From assembly GCA_036971715.1 (NCBI GenBank), contig JAVHJL010000002.1:3132501-3196500 (forward strand): a DNA stretch of 64,000 nt. The letters are read 5' to 3'. The translations under genes were made by a program, and so were the position numbers. The notes below the pieces were generated by a model. That model ran no database searches. It had not been told where the DNA came from and was given only the letters and a program-made list of their open reading frames with translations. Source of the stretch: Arthrobotrys musiformis. Lineage: Eukaryota > Ascomycota > Orbiliomycetes > Orbiliales > Orbiliaceae. This document shows positions 34,879-45,700 of the stretch, piece after piece (position 1 is the stretch's first letter; each line of letters begins with the position of its first letter).

Positions 34879-36161
34879 GATTGGTTGAGAATTTATTGTC
34901 AATATTGAATTAACTGAAGTTGACTTAGAGGAGGATAGTTTATTTTTGGATTTCGTTGTTTGAGTAGCTGGTAATTGGACCGAGTGCCACGTATATGATT
35001 TTCGACAGCGGTAATTCCTGATACTCAAGAAGATGTTTAATTTAACAGTGATAAGTTATCGACGAGGATATTGTAGCTTTGTTTCGAGATTTAATTTGAT
35101 TTTGTGTTGTATGTGTGGTGGATACTACAGGGAGTGGATGCGGGTTGGTCTGTTTTATAGGAAATTTACCGACATGGACCGACATATTATCATACCACAC
35201 CAGCCCTATCCTTTGATATCCTAAGCTGCGTATACCAAGGTGTCCCGAGATATTCTCTAGAGCCTATGACCAAGCTCGTCGGCATTCTACTACCCGTGCG
35301 AAGTTTTCTGCGCTAGAGCAGGAGCAATAGCAGTGGCGTGATGTGCATGGCCAAGCTTGCCCTGACTGGACTAAAGCTCGAGAACTCCGAGAAATGAGAG
35401 TCAGCGGTTGAAAGGGTTGAAACCATAGAGCTCTGTTACGCAGCCCAACTTGCTTGACCTCAGGCCACCTTTTCGCGTCGAGACCCAACCGATCCAGCCT
35501 CTCATCAGGTTTCTATTCCCTGCGTTTCCCCGGTTTTCGAGGACTCCACAGTCGTGTAATCCTGTGCCAAAATTTCCGAAAAAAAAGCCTTTTAAAAGCC
35601 ACCCGCGAATGACAAACCCGACCTCAAAGAATTTTTTCTTTCTTAGGACTCCACAAGGCTACTAGCGTGCCCAGGCGTCAGGTTCAAGTCTTGGGCCGAC
35701 TTCGTGATTATCAAGTTAGAATCGGTGGCAACATTGTTGACTAGGTCTCGTGCGCGAAATTTCGTTGATGAATAAATGTTCTTGAGCACTCAAAGGTTCA
35801 CGGTTTAAAACCGAAGGCTTGCAAAGTCTCACACTGGACCACATATAACGAGAGTTAGACATGACAACGGCTTAAGTCCTTGTAGCCTAAGCTACCTAAG
35901 AGTAACTGCTAGCGCTAATAAAATATTCATTGGTCCCATTCAAATCCCAACAAAACGGTACCTGGTATCTAGTCGACTATCTAACCTCGGGAACAGCGCG
36001 CGAAGGCAAAGCAAGGTATCTGACAGTGTTTAAATACAGGGCCCATGTGTATATAATATGGTGTATGGTGTATCAAAACTTAACGGTCCGCTTCTAATTG
36101 GGCTCCATTGCGCTAAAGTACGCCATTGATTGTTCGTGATCACGCTCCAGTCGTGAACACT
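34879..36161. other. Intergenic between the two tandem DUF3759 genes
   Basis: It carries the promoter of copy A at its left end and the 3' flank of copy B at its right end. Minor frames near 35.3-35.7 kb have no motif. I see no RNA gene. Confidence 0.45.
35153..35159 (-). promoter_or_regulatory. TATA box (TATAAAA) of DUF3759 copy A
   Basis: TATAAAA on the minus strand, 275 bp upstream of the start codon. All three DUF3759 genes in the window have such a box at a similar distance, which raises confidence in each. Confidence 0.5.
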
Positions 36162-36769
36162 TTACCATCCCCCGTGATGATGACGGTGATGGTGTTCAAC
36201 ATGTTCGTTAGGTTGATACTGCTGTGGGTCATACTGTGGCTGGTTTCCATATTGCTGATCATAAAGGTTCTTGGCGTTTTCTTCGGCTTGTTGTTTGAGC
36301 TTGTGCTTATCCCATGCGTCTAACCCCTTGGTCTCAAATAGCTTCTCGACTTCGGCAGCGGCGATACCTCCGATGAGTTCCTTTGCGAGGCCATGCTTTA
36401 CTGGTTCGCCGGACTCTCGCTGTCTCTTTTCCCATTCGTGGATCGCCCCGAAACTAGCCGCGCCAGCGATGAGTTCATGGCTGCAGTTTCCATCATGCAA
36501 TTAGTAACTATACTCAAGCTTGACATATCTTTGAAGTACGAGTGAATGAAAAGGAAAGACAACAAGAAGATTATGGGCACTTCTATCCACATCGAGGGCG
36601 TAACACACCTGAGCTTCCCTTCATGGTGAACCTGCTTGTAGCTATCGTAGGCTTCGTCTATAAAAGAGATAATTTAGCCAGCGTCCGAAAAGGTAAATTT
36701 ATAGCCTATTGTAGCTTGCATCCAAACCACAGCCAATCGTTTGACAGAATACATACCGTAGTTGGACAT
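36162..36769 (-). CDS. cipC: CipC-like DUF3759 protein, copy B (126 aa, three exons)
   Basis: Predicted exons are 36757-36769, 36609-36657 and 36162-36480. This is the most canonical of the three copies. The start MSNYDEAYDSYKQVHH leads into EGKLSHELIAGAASFGAIHE and KHGLAKELIGGIAAAEVEKL, followed by FETKGLDAWDKHK. It has the same intron phases as copy A, and exons 2 and 3 have identical lengths (49 and 319 nt), so the two are tandem duplicates. The tail is Gln/Pro/Tyr-rich and ends in a His cluster (EHHHRHHHGGW). CipC-type proteins rise strongly in some stress and antibiotic proteomes; their mechanism is unknown. A TATAAAAAG box is 185 bp upstream of the start, which suits an inducible gene. 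Confidence 0.88.
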
Positions 36770-39700
36770 TTTGAGTCAAAGTTCGAAGAGGATGAGCGAA
36801 TATATGATCAAATCGGGAAATATCCGAAAGAAGGTAGGATGTGTTGGTTACACGGGACTTTAAAGCTTTGGTATGGTTGATCGAGTTGAATAGATTGAAA
36901 GATAGATTGAAAGAAAACTGATTATGAGATTCCCATTCACTTCGTTTCCAGGGCTTTTTATATCAATGATCGAACCCTTTATTGCTAGACCCCGCACCAG
37001 CTCGCGAAAAGAGCGTAGTATCGCCGCCCTCAGCTCGTACGGAAGCAACATTGCGAAGGTAGCATACATGTTGTCGCCATCCGAGTTAAGTAATCCATTT
37101 CGTCATAGCACCCTTGCCACTGCAAACTTCGTACGTTCACAGCGTTTGTTCGGCCGGAATTTCCAGAGAGGATGACAGAACCAGCGGCTGGGGAAGTACT
37201 GTACATTACATGCATACCAGCTCCTCAGCTCAGCTACGAAAAGAAAGACAACATTGATGCATCAAGGGAATAATCTCGGGACGCGCGTTCAGCGACCTCT
37301 TCCAATCCTAGCTTGTTCCATAAATTGAAGCTATTGTCTGACCTGCGTAAAAGACAGCATCCGAAGAGGGGTTTTCGGCTCGTTGTTGGTTATCATTGGG
37401 TGGAAGCTGCCTGTGGGGATCTTCGGGCAGGGGTCCATCTTCAGAGCTAAGCTTTACTGTCCAAGAAAACTTGCATTGGCCAAGGCGGGTCCGGGAGGGG
37501 TCGGATTTTACCCTAGTACCTTGACTAGGATCTCAACGAGTTCACTCCATTGATTCGAACTGGAAGTTGGTCCTAATTGCCTTCACCAGGTCATTTGCGT
37601 TCATGTGGCGAGCGAAATAGATGGACCGGCTAGATCGGCAACCAACGCCACTGAGGCAGATTCCAAATTTAGTAAAATGTCGAATAAACAGAAGGAGTTA
37701 AAGGTACGTAAAGGCGATGCGAGTATTGCGCTATGTGTCAAAAGATGCTCGCAAAGTCCCCTCTACGAGATCTTACAGTTATCCGGCTATATAGATGCGG
37801 GGTCAAAACTGATTGCCCTACATACCCCACTCTCTATGGACACAACGTCTACATCCATTGACTATATCATAGGGGTTTTTGTGGCGAAAACCCTGATATA
37901 TTCGATTAACTAAAGGGTAGAAATCCGAGGATTTGGGGATCGTGATCGTCTATTGGGATAGACATGCCTTAAAACAGATGAGGATAAGGGGGGTATTCAC
38001 GACTATATAAAAATGCTCCCATCCACTTGGCTAGATCAACTCTCAGGCTCGTCTTGAATTTAGAAATTAAACGTGGTGTCGTACTTTACTACCTGAATAT
38101 TATCGCCTTTCCGAATGCCATATTATTCTTAGGCAATCAATTACTTAAGTCATTACGCATGTACTTGTCTCGTACACAGACCACCAGCGCATATACGCAG
38201 TTAACATGATATTGCATTAATTAATATTACTTCATATCGATGCTACTTTTGTGCCCTTGGAGAAATCAGCATTGATGAACGGGTACGATCAACACCTGAA
38301 TAGTCCGTAACCCTTAAACCATTGTTTTCTTCGGGCTCTCGTGGAGGGATGCCAACTCCCCCGCCGTAAGTCACCCCACTCAAAGGAATACGAATGCGCC
38401 TTAGAGAAATCCTACCGCTCTAATAGTTATCTACAATCCATGAGATCTAAACACCCGAGTCTCTCGGTGAATTAACGTAAGGCCATAAACAACCATGACA
38501 TGACAAGACTCTATAGTTGCGGTTATATACTGTTATTAAAAATAGCATCGATCCTGTCAAGACTGATATAATCTGTTCTTAGGATACATCCACCGCAAAG
38601 AGGACTCATTACGTATAGGCTTGCCTTTACGCTTGTACTGAACGTTATAAAACACATATTTTAATACAATATCTTGATAGCATTGTAATACTGATCAAAA
38701 TGGTAGCGGTGCATTGTGTTACTATGAACCTTTGGCCCGCATGAATTAATTGTCGCTTAAGAGAGTACTTCGGGTATCGCAGGGCTCCCATGTGAATTAA
38801 GCCAAGACCGTATGATTAAGGTGATCGATCGAAATTCCCATGTCTAGCTACGTGTGGAGATATTTGAGCCTAACAATAGGAATAGCACTGTGCTCCAAGC
38901 ATTATGGTTCTTGCCGTATTAATTACACCGAGAATCACACCAATTAATCGTGCATGTGGGAAAAAAAAGAGAACTTTGACTTTCCTGGGTCCGTGTTGTG
39001 GACGATCTGAAATCGTACCCTGCAAACTGCATAAACCTGAAACCACATCTTCACCAAAACGGAACAGGTCGATGGAGGCTGGATTTTCAGAAGGGGCACT
39101 TAGATCCCACTTGAAGGAAGTCCTGCAGACTCTCAAACGACAAGATCAACAGATATGGAAGGAATCATTGTCACGTCATGTCCGACTTCGAACTTTCAAT
39201 TGGTCAACCCTCAAAAAATTTTGGTTGCTGGTAACAAGCCGTCGACGGACGATCAGTACCCGACAATGCCTGAATACGCTTCTATTTTTTGGAGTATCAT
39301 GGCATAGGTCAACTCGGAGTATAACTGGGCAAAGGTTGCGGCGGCCATGAAATATATCTACAGACATGAAAAAAGGAAAAAAGGGCCCATTCACCGCTTT
39401 CCTATCTCTATCAGCCAGTTGTGTGGGTTTACAAGAGGCCCTGTGCAGCTGCCACTGTAGATGTACAGAAATTCCATAGCAGCAATTCCCCACTAGGCTG
39501 CAATGCCGTCAGAGGCGCCAACGTGCTACCTAGGGGCATTGTGATCGCCTCTACGTGTACTGCACGGCCAATATCGGGCAAAGATATGAAGCCTTAAAAC
39601 TTTCAGACGATTTACCACCTCAATATCATGGAAATTTATGTCCGATAGACGGCGGTTTTACTAAGTTTGAGCAATATGCGGAGCCGCTCATACGATCATG

Positions 39701-41302
39701 ATATATCGCGATCGTATAGAGATCCATGTCCTTGAAGGAACAGCGAACACGGAATCGGATATCTGGGGCTTGAATCAAATCTAGGGGCTCCTAGTATACG
39801 TACTCCAAATGGAAAATGAATGTGGCCGTCCGACGTTAACATCTGAACATTTGGCTTCTTGATATCGAAGGTTCTCAAACTTCAAGCGTTTTTAAACCCA
39901 TGGACCGGACCGCGGTTCACCAAAACCAGGATTGTAGAGTGGAGCTCTGCACCCGTCTGAAGCGCAAAAAGATCCCGCCATGACAAGCCCGGGTTTCTAC
40001 CGCTACATCTTGTGCATCATGAAGCCTGAAAGGTGGTGATCTCCAAACGAAAAGTCCCAGCTTTTCGAGCGGAAGAAATCTTTTGGTCCCTGGTTTCGTT
40101 GGGGTCTGCTGCCGAGATGGAACAACAGGGGCAGACCTGTCAACGAGATGCAAGACATCAACGCCTCCTTCTTTTAGGCGAGGCTGTATCATGCAGACCC
40201 TTAACCGCTCCAGGCCCATCTTCAGGTAATCCTCATACTCGCAACTCTGCCCTAAAACGGTGCGGGACTCAAAGAAGGATAAATTTTCTCTTGTGCCTGT
40301 CGCAGAGAACCTTGCTTTTGGTGTCGGTCGAGTTTTGAGGTGTGCATGAAAGTATGCATATCAGCTATCTCATTGGGATTGTTGCGGCCTGGGCAAACTA
40401 TTATATCGTAGTGTTATGCAAGTTGGTGGTTTCCAGTACAGCTCATAAAAGAAACTGTGGATTCGTCAGCATAATTATTTCTTTTCTTACCTTACAAGCC
40501 CAAATTACGTCTATTTGCATGCTCCTCGGTCTCAGCGCTTGAGCGCAAGGACTTTACCGATTCATAAATGATATTGTATTCCCCCTCACTTTGCGCAGCT
40601 AAGAGGCCTTCTTCGACCTAAAGTTCTAAAGGCTGTGCTTTACTATTCTTATTTTCTCTTATTTCTTCACTGCATTATCCCCTGCAAATGACAAAATATA
40701 CTTGAACGAGACCAGGAGGGAAAGAAAGAGGAAAATAAGAATAATAAGAGTAACATTTATAACCTTTAATACAGTTCAGATTTGTGACTTTCTGATCCGG
40801 TGCAAATTCTCTCCGGGTTTCGAAGCAAGACCTTGTCGTGGTGTCCGGCCCTCGAAGCAGACTAACTCTAAATCAATAGACGGAACAACGTATGCACATT
40901 GGCAATGCAGCATGCCGTTCAATATATTTTCTCTGGAATAGTCTCGGTTTGGAGTAGATCTAATATATATCGGCCCTGAAACTTAGGATCTCGGATCCTA
41001 GATTTCGGAACCATACTTTTCTTTCTTCCTTTTCAATCTCGCTCCTCATCAAAATTATATACACGTTCGACTATATTTGATACCAGCATTTGTCTCCAAC
41101 CCTCAGCAAATTAACAACATTCGAATTTTTGTCTCAACATCGGAAATTAGTGGAGGAAAAACATTCGGCTTTGGATTCTTTTTCTATCGACTGGATCAGC
41201 CCAGAGCTTTATTAAACCGGACTTCGACAGACTCAGCCCTTTTTTATTTTTTTATTTTTTTATTTCTCTTTGGGTCCTTCGACATGCATTGATTAGGTAG
41301 TT
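36770..41302. other. 4.5 kb divergent intergenic region, no gene seen
   Basis: This separates DUF3759 copy B (-) from the 474-aa membrane-protein gene (+). Frames reach 148 codons (38904-39350) but have no motif or splice logic. At 37679 a short frame (MSNKQKELK) runs into a GTACGT donor-like site without a visible partner exon. The last 80 bp before 41303 contain T-runs (TTTTTTTATTTTTTTA), as in a core promoter or leader. Confidence 0.4.
36954..36962 (-). promoter_or_regulatory. TATA box (TATAAAAAG) of DUF3759 copy B
   Basis: TATAAAAAG on the minus strand, 185 bp upstream of the copy B start codon. It has the strongest consensus of the TATA boxes noted in this window. Confidence 0.55.
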
Positions 41303-42727
41303 ATGTTCCTGAGGTATCAAACCGGAAGAGGGGAGGAAGGGGGGAATATCCAACAAAACCAACACCATGGCGAAGTGTCGAAAAGGGCGGGTCTGAATCT
41401 TTCCCACACACGGTTAGGTCCACGACAGGAGGCAGTCACGACAAGCACAGACTCCTCAAGGGGTGGCACAAGTTTTATGGTTCCGGACTCTGTAGTGATA
41501 GATGCGACGACTACATATACGAACCCAGGGTTCATAATTGTGCCCCAGCTGACCACCGTCACTGAATCTGGCTCCGTCGTCGTCAAAAGTCAGATCACAG
41601 TTGCCAACATCCCTGCGGAGGAAACCATTCGGCCCTCCCCCGATAATAATGGTATGAACTTGACGGCTCTTCTCACGGATAGCGCACCGACTCCTTCCCC
41701 ACGGCCTACAATGTCGTCAATGACAACAATAATCAGGACTACAACGTCCAGAGTACCTATGCCGCCAACCAGTACGTCTGATTCGCAAAACAGTGAATCC
41801 GACCAAGGGATCAGCCCGATCCTTATTGCCGTCGTAGTATTAGTGATTGCTCTTGGGGTTATCCTCTCAGCAGTTAGTATTATATTGTATCGACGATCTA
41901 AGAAACGTCACCAAAAGGTTGAAGAACGGCGCAAATTGGAGAAAGCCGCTGCGCTTCGTCCATTTGTTATGACTCCAGCAGGACGACGAAATGAATCATT
42001 ACCGTCCCCACCCCCGCCTCCAACTCCTCCAACTCCTCCCTCACCTCCTCCAAGGAACGAAAGGAGGGACACTGGGATGATGAGGAAGCCCAGCTCACTG
42101 CTTCCTTCACCGCTTCACGAATTTCCTCATGCGGATTTTCCAATTCCGCCAACGATACCAAGAAAAAGCCCACTACGATCACGAATCCCGATTGTACCGA
42201 TATCAGCCGTACCATACCTAGGCCTGGAAGACATACCGGCAACACCACCCTTAAACTTCAAGCCTCGAAGCAGTCCCGGGACGCCATTGACGACGAGCAG
42301 TGAGGGCTCTCGGCTGCGAATAGACCCAATCACACGGGCTCCTAAATTATCAATAGAGACATCGCGACCACGATTACCATCATCGTCTTCACTCTCTATA
42401 CCCTCACCAATGTCTCGGAATAAGAGTCTTGTAAGTCTGGAGTCTGCTATTGACCCTGACCTGAGTTTCACTGTGAATGGAACTTCGAGACTATCCACAC
42501 AGGTTGGCGATGGAATACCCGAGAATCGTTATAACAGCTTTACATATTGGGGGGATTACGATTTCTCGAGACGACCTTTCAGCAGAAGAAGAAGTACACA
42601 TGGCTCGCCCACGGTTACGAGCCCCCGCCTCAGCCCCTTGGGGGAAAACTCCGTATGGGAGGACGCGTTGATGGACGTTGATTTCGAGTCCAGAACCCCC
42701 ACAGACGCTGGAGGAAGCCACAGATAA
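41303..42727 (+). CDS. Single-pass membrane protein with Thr/Ser-rich N-terminal part and Pro/Ser-rich tail (474 aa)
   Basis: A single-exon frame with an in-frame TAG three codons before the ATG. Residues 45-165 are Thr/Ser-rich (TTTYTNPGF, TSTSDSQNSESDQ) with an N-glycosylation site (NLT). A membrane span lies at about 172-195 (ILIAVVVLVIALGVILSAVS), followed by a basic stop-transfer run (YRRSKKRHQKVEERRK). The cytoplasmic tail has a polyproline segment (PPPPPTPPTPPSPPP) and many RxxS/SP sites, and ends near DVDFESRTPTDAGG. The layout matches the 1170-aa protein on the other side of the DUF3759 pair, but I see no clear alignment, so common ancestry is unproven. No signal peptide is seen at this start. 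An upstream exon joined through the TTAG at 41293-41296 is possible. It could be a cell-wall sensor; function unknown. Confidence 0.75.
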   Translation: MFLRYQTGRGEEGGNIQQNQHHGEVSKRAGLNLSHTRLGPRQEAVTTSTDSSRGGTSFMVPDSVVIDATTTYTNPGFIIVPQLTTVTESGSVVVKSQITVANIPAEETIRPSPDNNGMNLTALLTDSAPTPSPRPTMSSMTTIIRTTTSRVPMPPTSTSDSQNSESDQGISPILIAVVVLVIALGVILSAVSIILYRRSKKRHQKVEERRKLEKAAALRPFVMTPAGRRNESLPSPPPPPTPPTPPSPPPRNERRDTGMMRKPSSLLPSPLHEFPHADFPIPPTIPRKSPLRSRIPIVPISAVPYLGLEDIPATPPLNFKPRSSPGTPLTTSSEGSRLRIDPITRAPKLSIETSRPRLPSSSSLSIPSPMSRNKSLVSLESAIDPDLSFTVNGTSRLSTQVGDGIPENRYNSFTYWGDYDFSRRPFSRRRSTHGSPTVTSPRLSPLGENSVWEDALMDVDFESRTPTDAGGSHR

Positions 42728-45700
42728 AAATTTACGAATAATAACCTTCACTCTTCGAAACATATATATCAAGATTTGCAAACAAAAAAATACATACCGG
42801 AATCTACGAATGGCGTTCTTGGATTGAAATGGGTGAGGTACAGGATACACACAAAAGGATTCTTTCCACGCTATTCATTTATTATTTTTTGGCCCATCGA
42901 CTTCTCTATTTTCTAGTCATGTTCGGCAGCATTTTGTTCAATCGGCATACATAATTTCATTTGTTCGAGATACCACACGGGGGCATTGCTAGCATTTCCG
43001 AGGGGCGTTTACTTGTTTTTCTTTTTTCCTTGAATTCCTTTCTTTCTCTTCCGTGCTTCGAGCCCTTGCATATGTTTCCTAGTTTTTGGCTTTGGAGATA
43101 TCCCACTAATGCCTGCTACTAAACAGTAGGGCGGCAGCTAACTGTTTCTTTTTTTCGACCGTATCGGTTTGAGCTGAGGAGAATATTTTTGTACATACCT
43201 ATTTAGTTACAGCAGTATCGATCAAGGATCGAACACCAATTCTAACGAATTTGTATATATACATCTAACTAAGTATTTTGAATACATATATACTTTTTAA
43301 AGGATATAAGAGCCTCTCGCATGCATTGCAGCTGTTAGAGCTTTTCTCCGGTACCCACGAGCCCCCCTGGCTATGGGGTACATACCTATACATGTATGTC
43401 TACCAGCCTGGAACGAGCCGTATCGACGGTACTGAGATCGCCCACCAATCGGTATAACCCGGGACTCCAAGAAAAAAATTTTTTTTCTCTCCGAATACGT
43501 ATACACCCCCCGGTAACAGAGCAATATATCTGCCGCAAAACGAAAAAGCCGCCGCTTCGTGGCAAAATGAGGGAAGATGAGGATTCAAAAAAGGAGATTA
43601 TTCTCGTGCCTCAGATAATGAAGCACACCTCGTATTCCGAGCTGTCTTAAATTTTCTTCTTCCTTTTCACACACTCTCTTCAATTGTGAAAAGAAAATAT
43701 AAGGAAGATGAAATATAGTGTGGCAAAAACGAAGACAGACTGTTGGATTTTTTCTCGCCAGTCCCCGTAATATAACCCAGCTCGGACGTTTATCGTACGA
43801 CATTTCCATATAGTGGGGAACATTATGTTAGCTTAGAGCTCATCTCCAGACGTTGGGCTTTTCTGTGGCTTCAAAGTTCCGGCACACTTTTAGGAATCTT
43901 CTTTATTTTGTCACCTCTCAAGACCATTGGAGATTGATTTTGACGGCAGGGTCTTCGCAATTCCTCGTGGCACCCCCCTTCTCATCCGCGAAGACAAGGT
44001 ATGATTGTTCCTTCATAAGAGCGATTAACTAGCGCGATGAGTCGTCGTCGACACAGACGGGGGGAACTCGGGAGGAGAGTGTATAGAAATCTAACGCCCC
44101 TTGCGATGAGAAAACATGCTGCCCCCCCTGGCCCTTCTGTGGCTTGTAAATGGCTTTTATCTTGCTTTGTAACAGGCTGGCTACCGATACCATGCGAGAA
44201 GAAAGGTAGCGTTATCCTAAAATGGCCTTTTGGGATGGTGCGATTTTTGACCAGGGGGGAACCGAACGTACTTTCCATGTATAGGTATTGTATATACGTG
44301 TACCTGGGTACTTATGTGCATAGTTGAGTGAGTACTATAATAGCCAGGAGGCTTACGTTCACAAATTGTATAGGCACGCATGCATGGTTCTCTAGTGCAG
44401 TTAGATTTGTAGAGACAAATGTCCTATTGGTCCCGCCCACCGACGGCAATCCGGGTTCGTGTTACTGAATACATCGAACAATATAGAATCCCTTAGGAAA
44501 GGTATGGAACTATATACATACATGGGGGGTGAAGACCATAGGATTAGGCTAGGCAGACAATCTGGGCTGCAAAATCTAAAAGAGGGGAGCTGTACTCTGT
44601 AGTTACAGTATAGGAATCTTTCCGTTGTGAGACGATATCCTGAACCGTGTGGGATATAGGAGAGTGTACTAGTATACGATTGTATACGAGTACCAGGCAG
44701 GGGCAAAATACCGCGTGCTACCTATTGCACAGGAGTACACGAGTACCTTTTTTACAGGCCATCTCCGAACTCGCGACAAGGCGGCCTGCAAGAACTGTTT
44801 GTTTTTTCGTCTTTGGGGTCTGACCGTTGAATGTATTGCTCAACAGCGCGGGGTCTCGGGTCGATTTTGTCAGCTTGATGGACCCTTTACAGTTGGCAGT
44901 TGGACACCATAACCATGCACTAACTTCAGCTCTCACACTTGAGCTCTTTGTGTTGAAGTTTTTTTTCACTCATTTGATTATATAAAAAATGGCAAGGCAA
45001 AAAAACAGAAGTGAGAGATCCGACGAAACGTTAGCAGGCCAGAGGGTTCATGAGCAGAAATAGGGGGGTTTTTGCCCTGGAGCAGACATGGGCAGGTTTA
45101 TCACTATCATGGGCAAAGTACCCCCAACCTTGTCGGATATGCAGGTACCGTTCACATTCCCGTGTTGGACTTCGGTTAAATTCCACCCGGCAGGTTGTAA
45201 TGGGCTTCCACACAGGGGGAAATCGAGTGAACGAGTGGGCCGCGATTAATCTTAATCTCACCAACAAAGGCAATCGGGAATTCCCCCAAATCCGAAAGGA
45301 CGAAGAGGGAAAGAAAGAAGCCGTTGATCCCCACAGCCCACTTCATAGGTCGATTGTTTCGGGCGGAAGCGTGCTATGGGAAGTGCTACATGCATAACGT
45401 GGAGTGCCATGTGCCCATAGCTACAGTTTGAGAGGAAATTGCAAAGAACTGCTATTCACAACATGAATTGCGGATTGTGAAGTAGAATCACATTGTTCGG
45501 CAATTTCAGAAGAAGCTTTGGCCATTCACAGGAACCGAAGAACCGAATCCTATAATATCACGGATCATAAATGTATAAGATCGCTGGTGGGAGAGGGAAA
45601 AGGCGACCGAGGCTGTTTGGCTGTTCCTGAGAGGGGTTAATAATCCTCAACGAAGAATAAGGAAAGTGGGCGGATGAGAGATATTGGAGCCTGCTGCAGT

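Noticed and set aside
37540..37590. Minus-strand B-box-like sequence (GTTCGAATC)
   Set aside because: The flanking T-stem bases do not pair and no A-box is found at the right distance.
42001..42054. Proline-codon repeat as a microsatellite
   Set aside because: It is in frame within the 474-aa membrane protein and encodes its polyproline segment.
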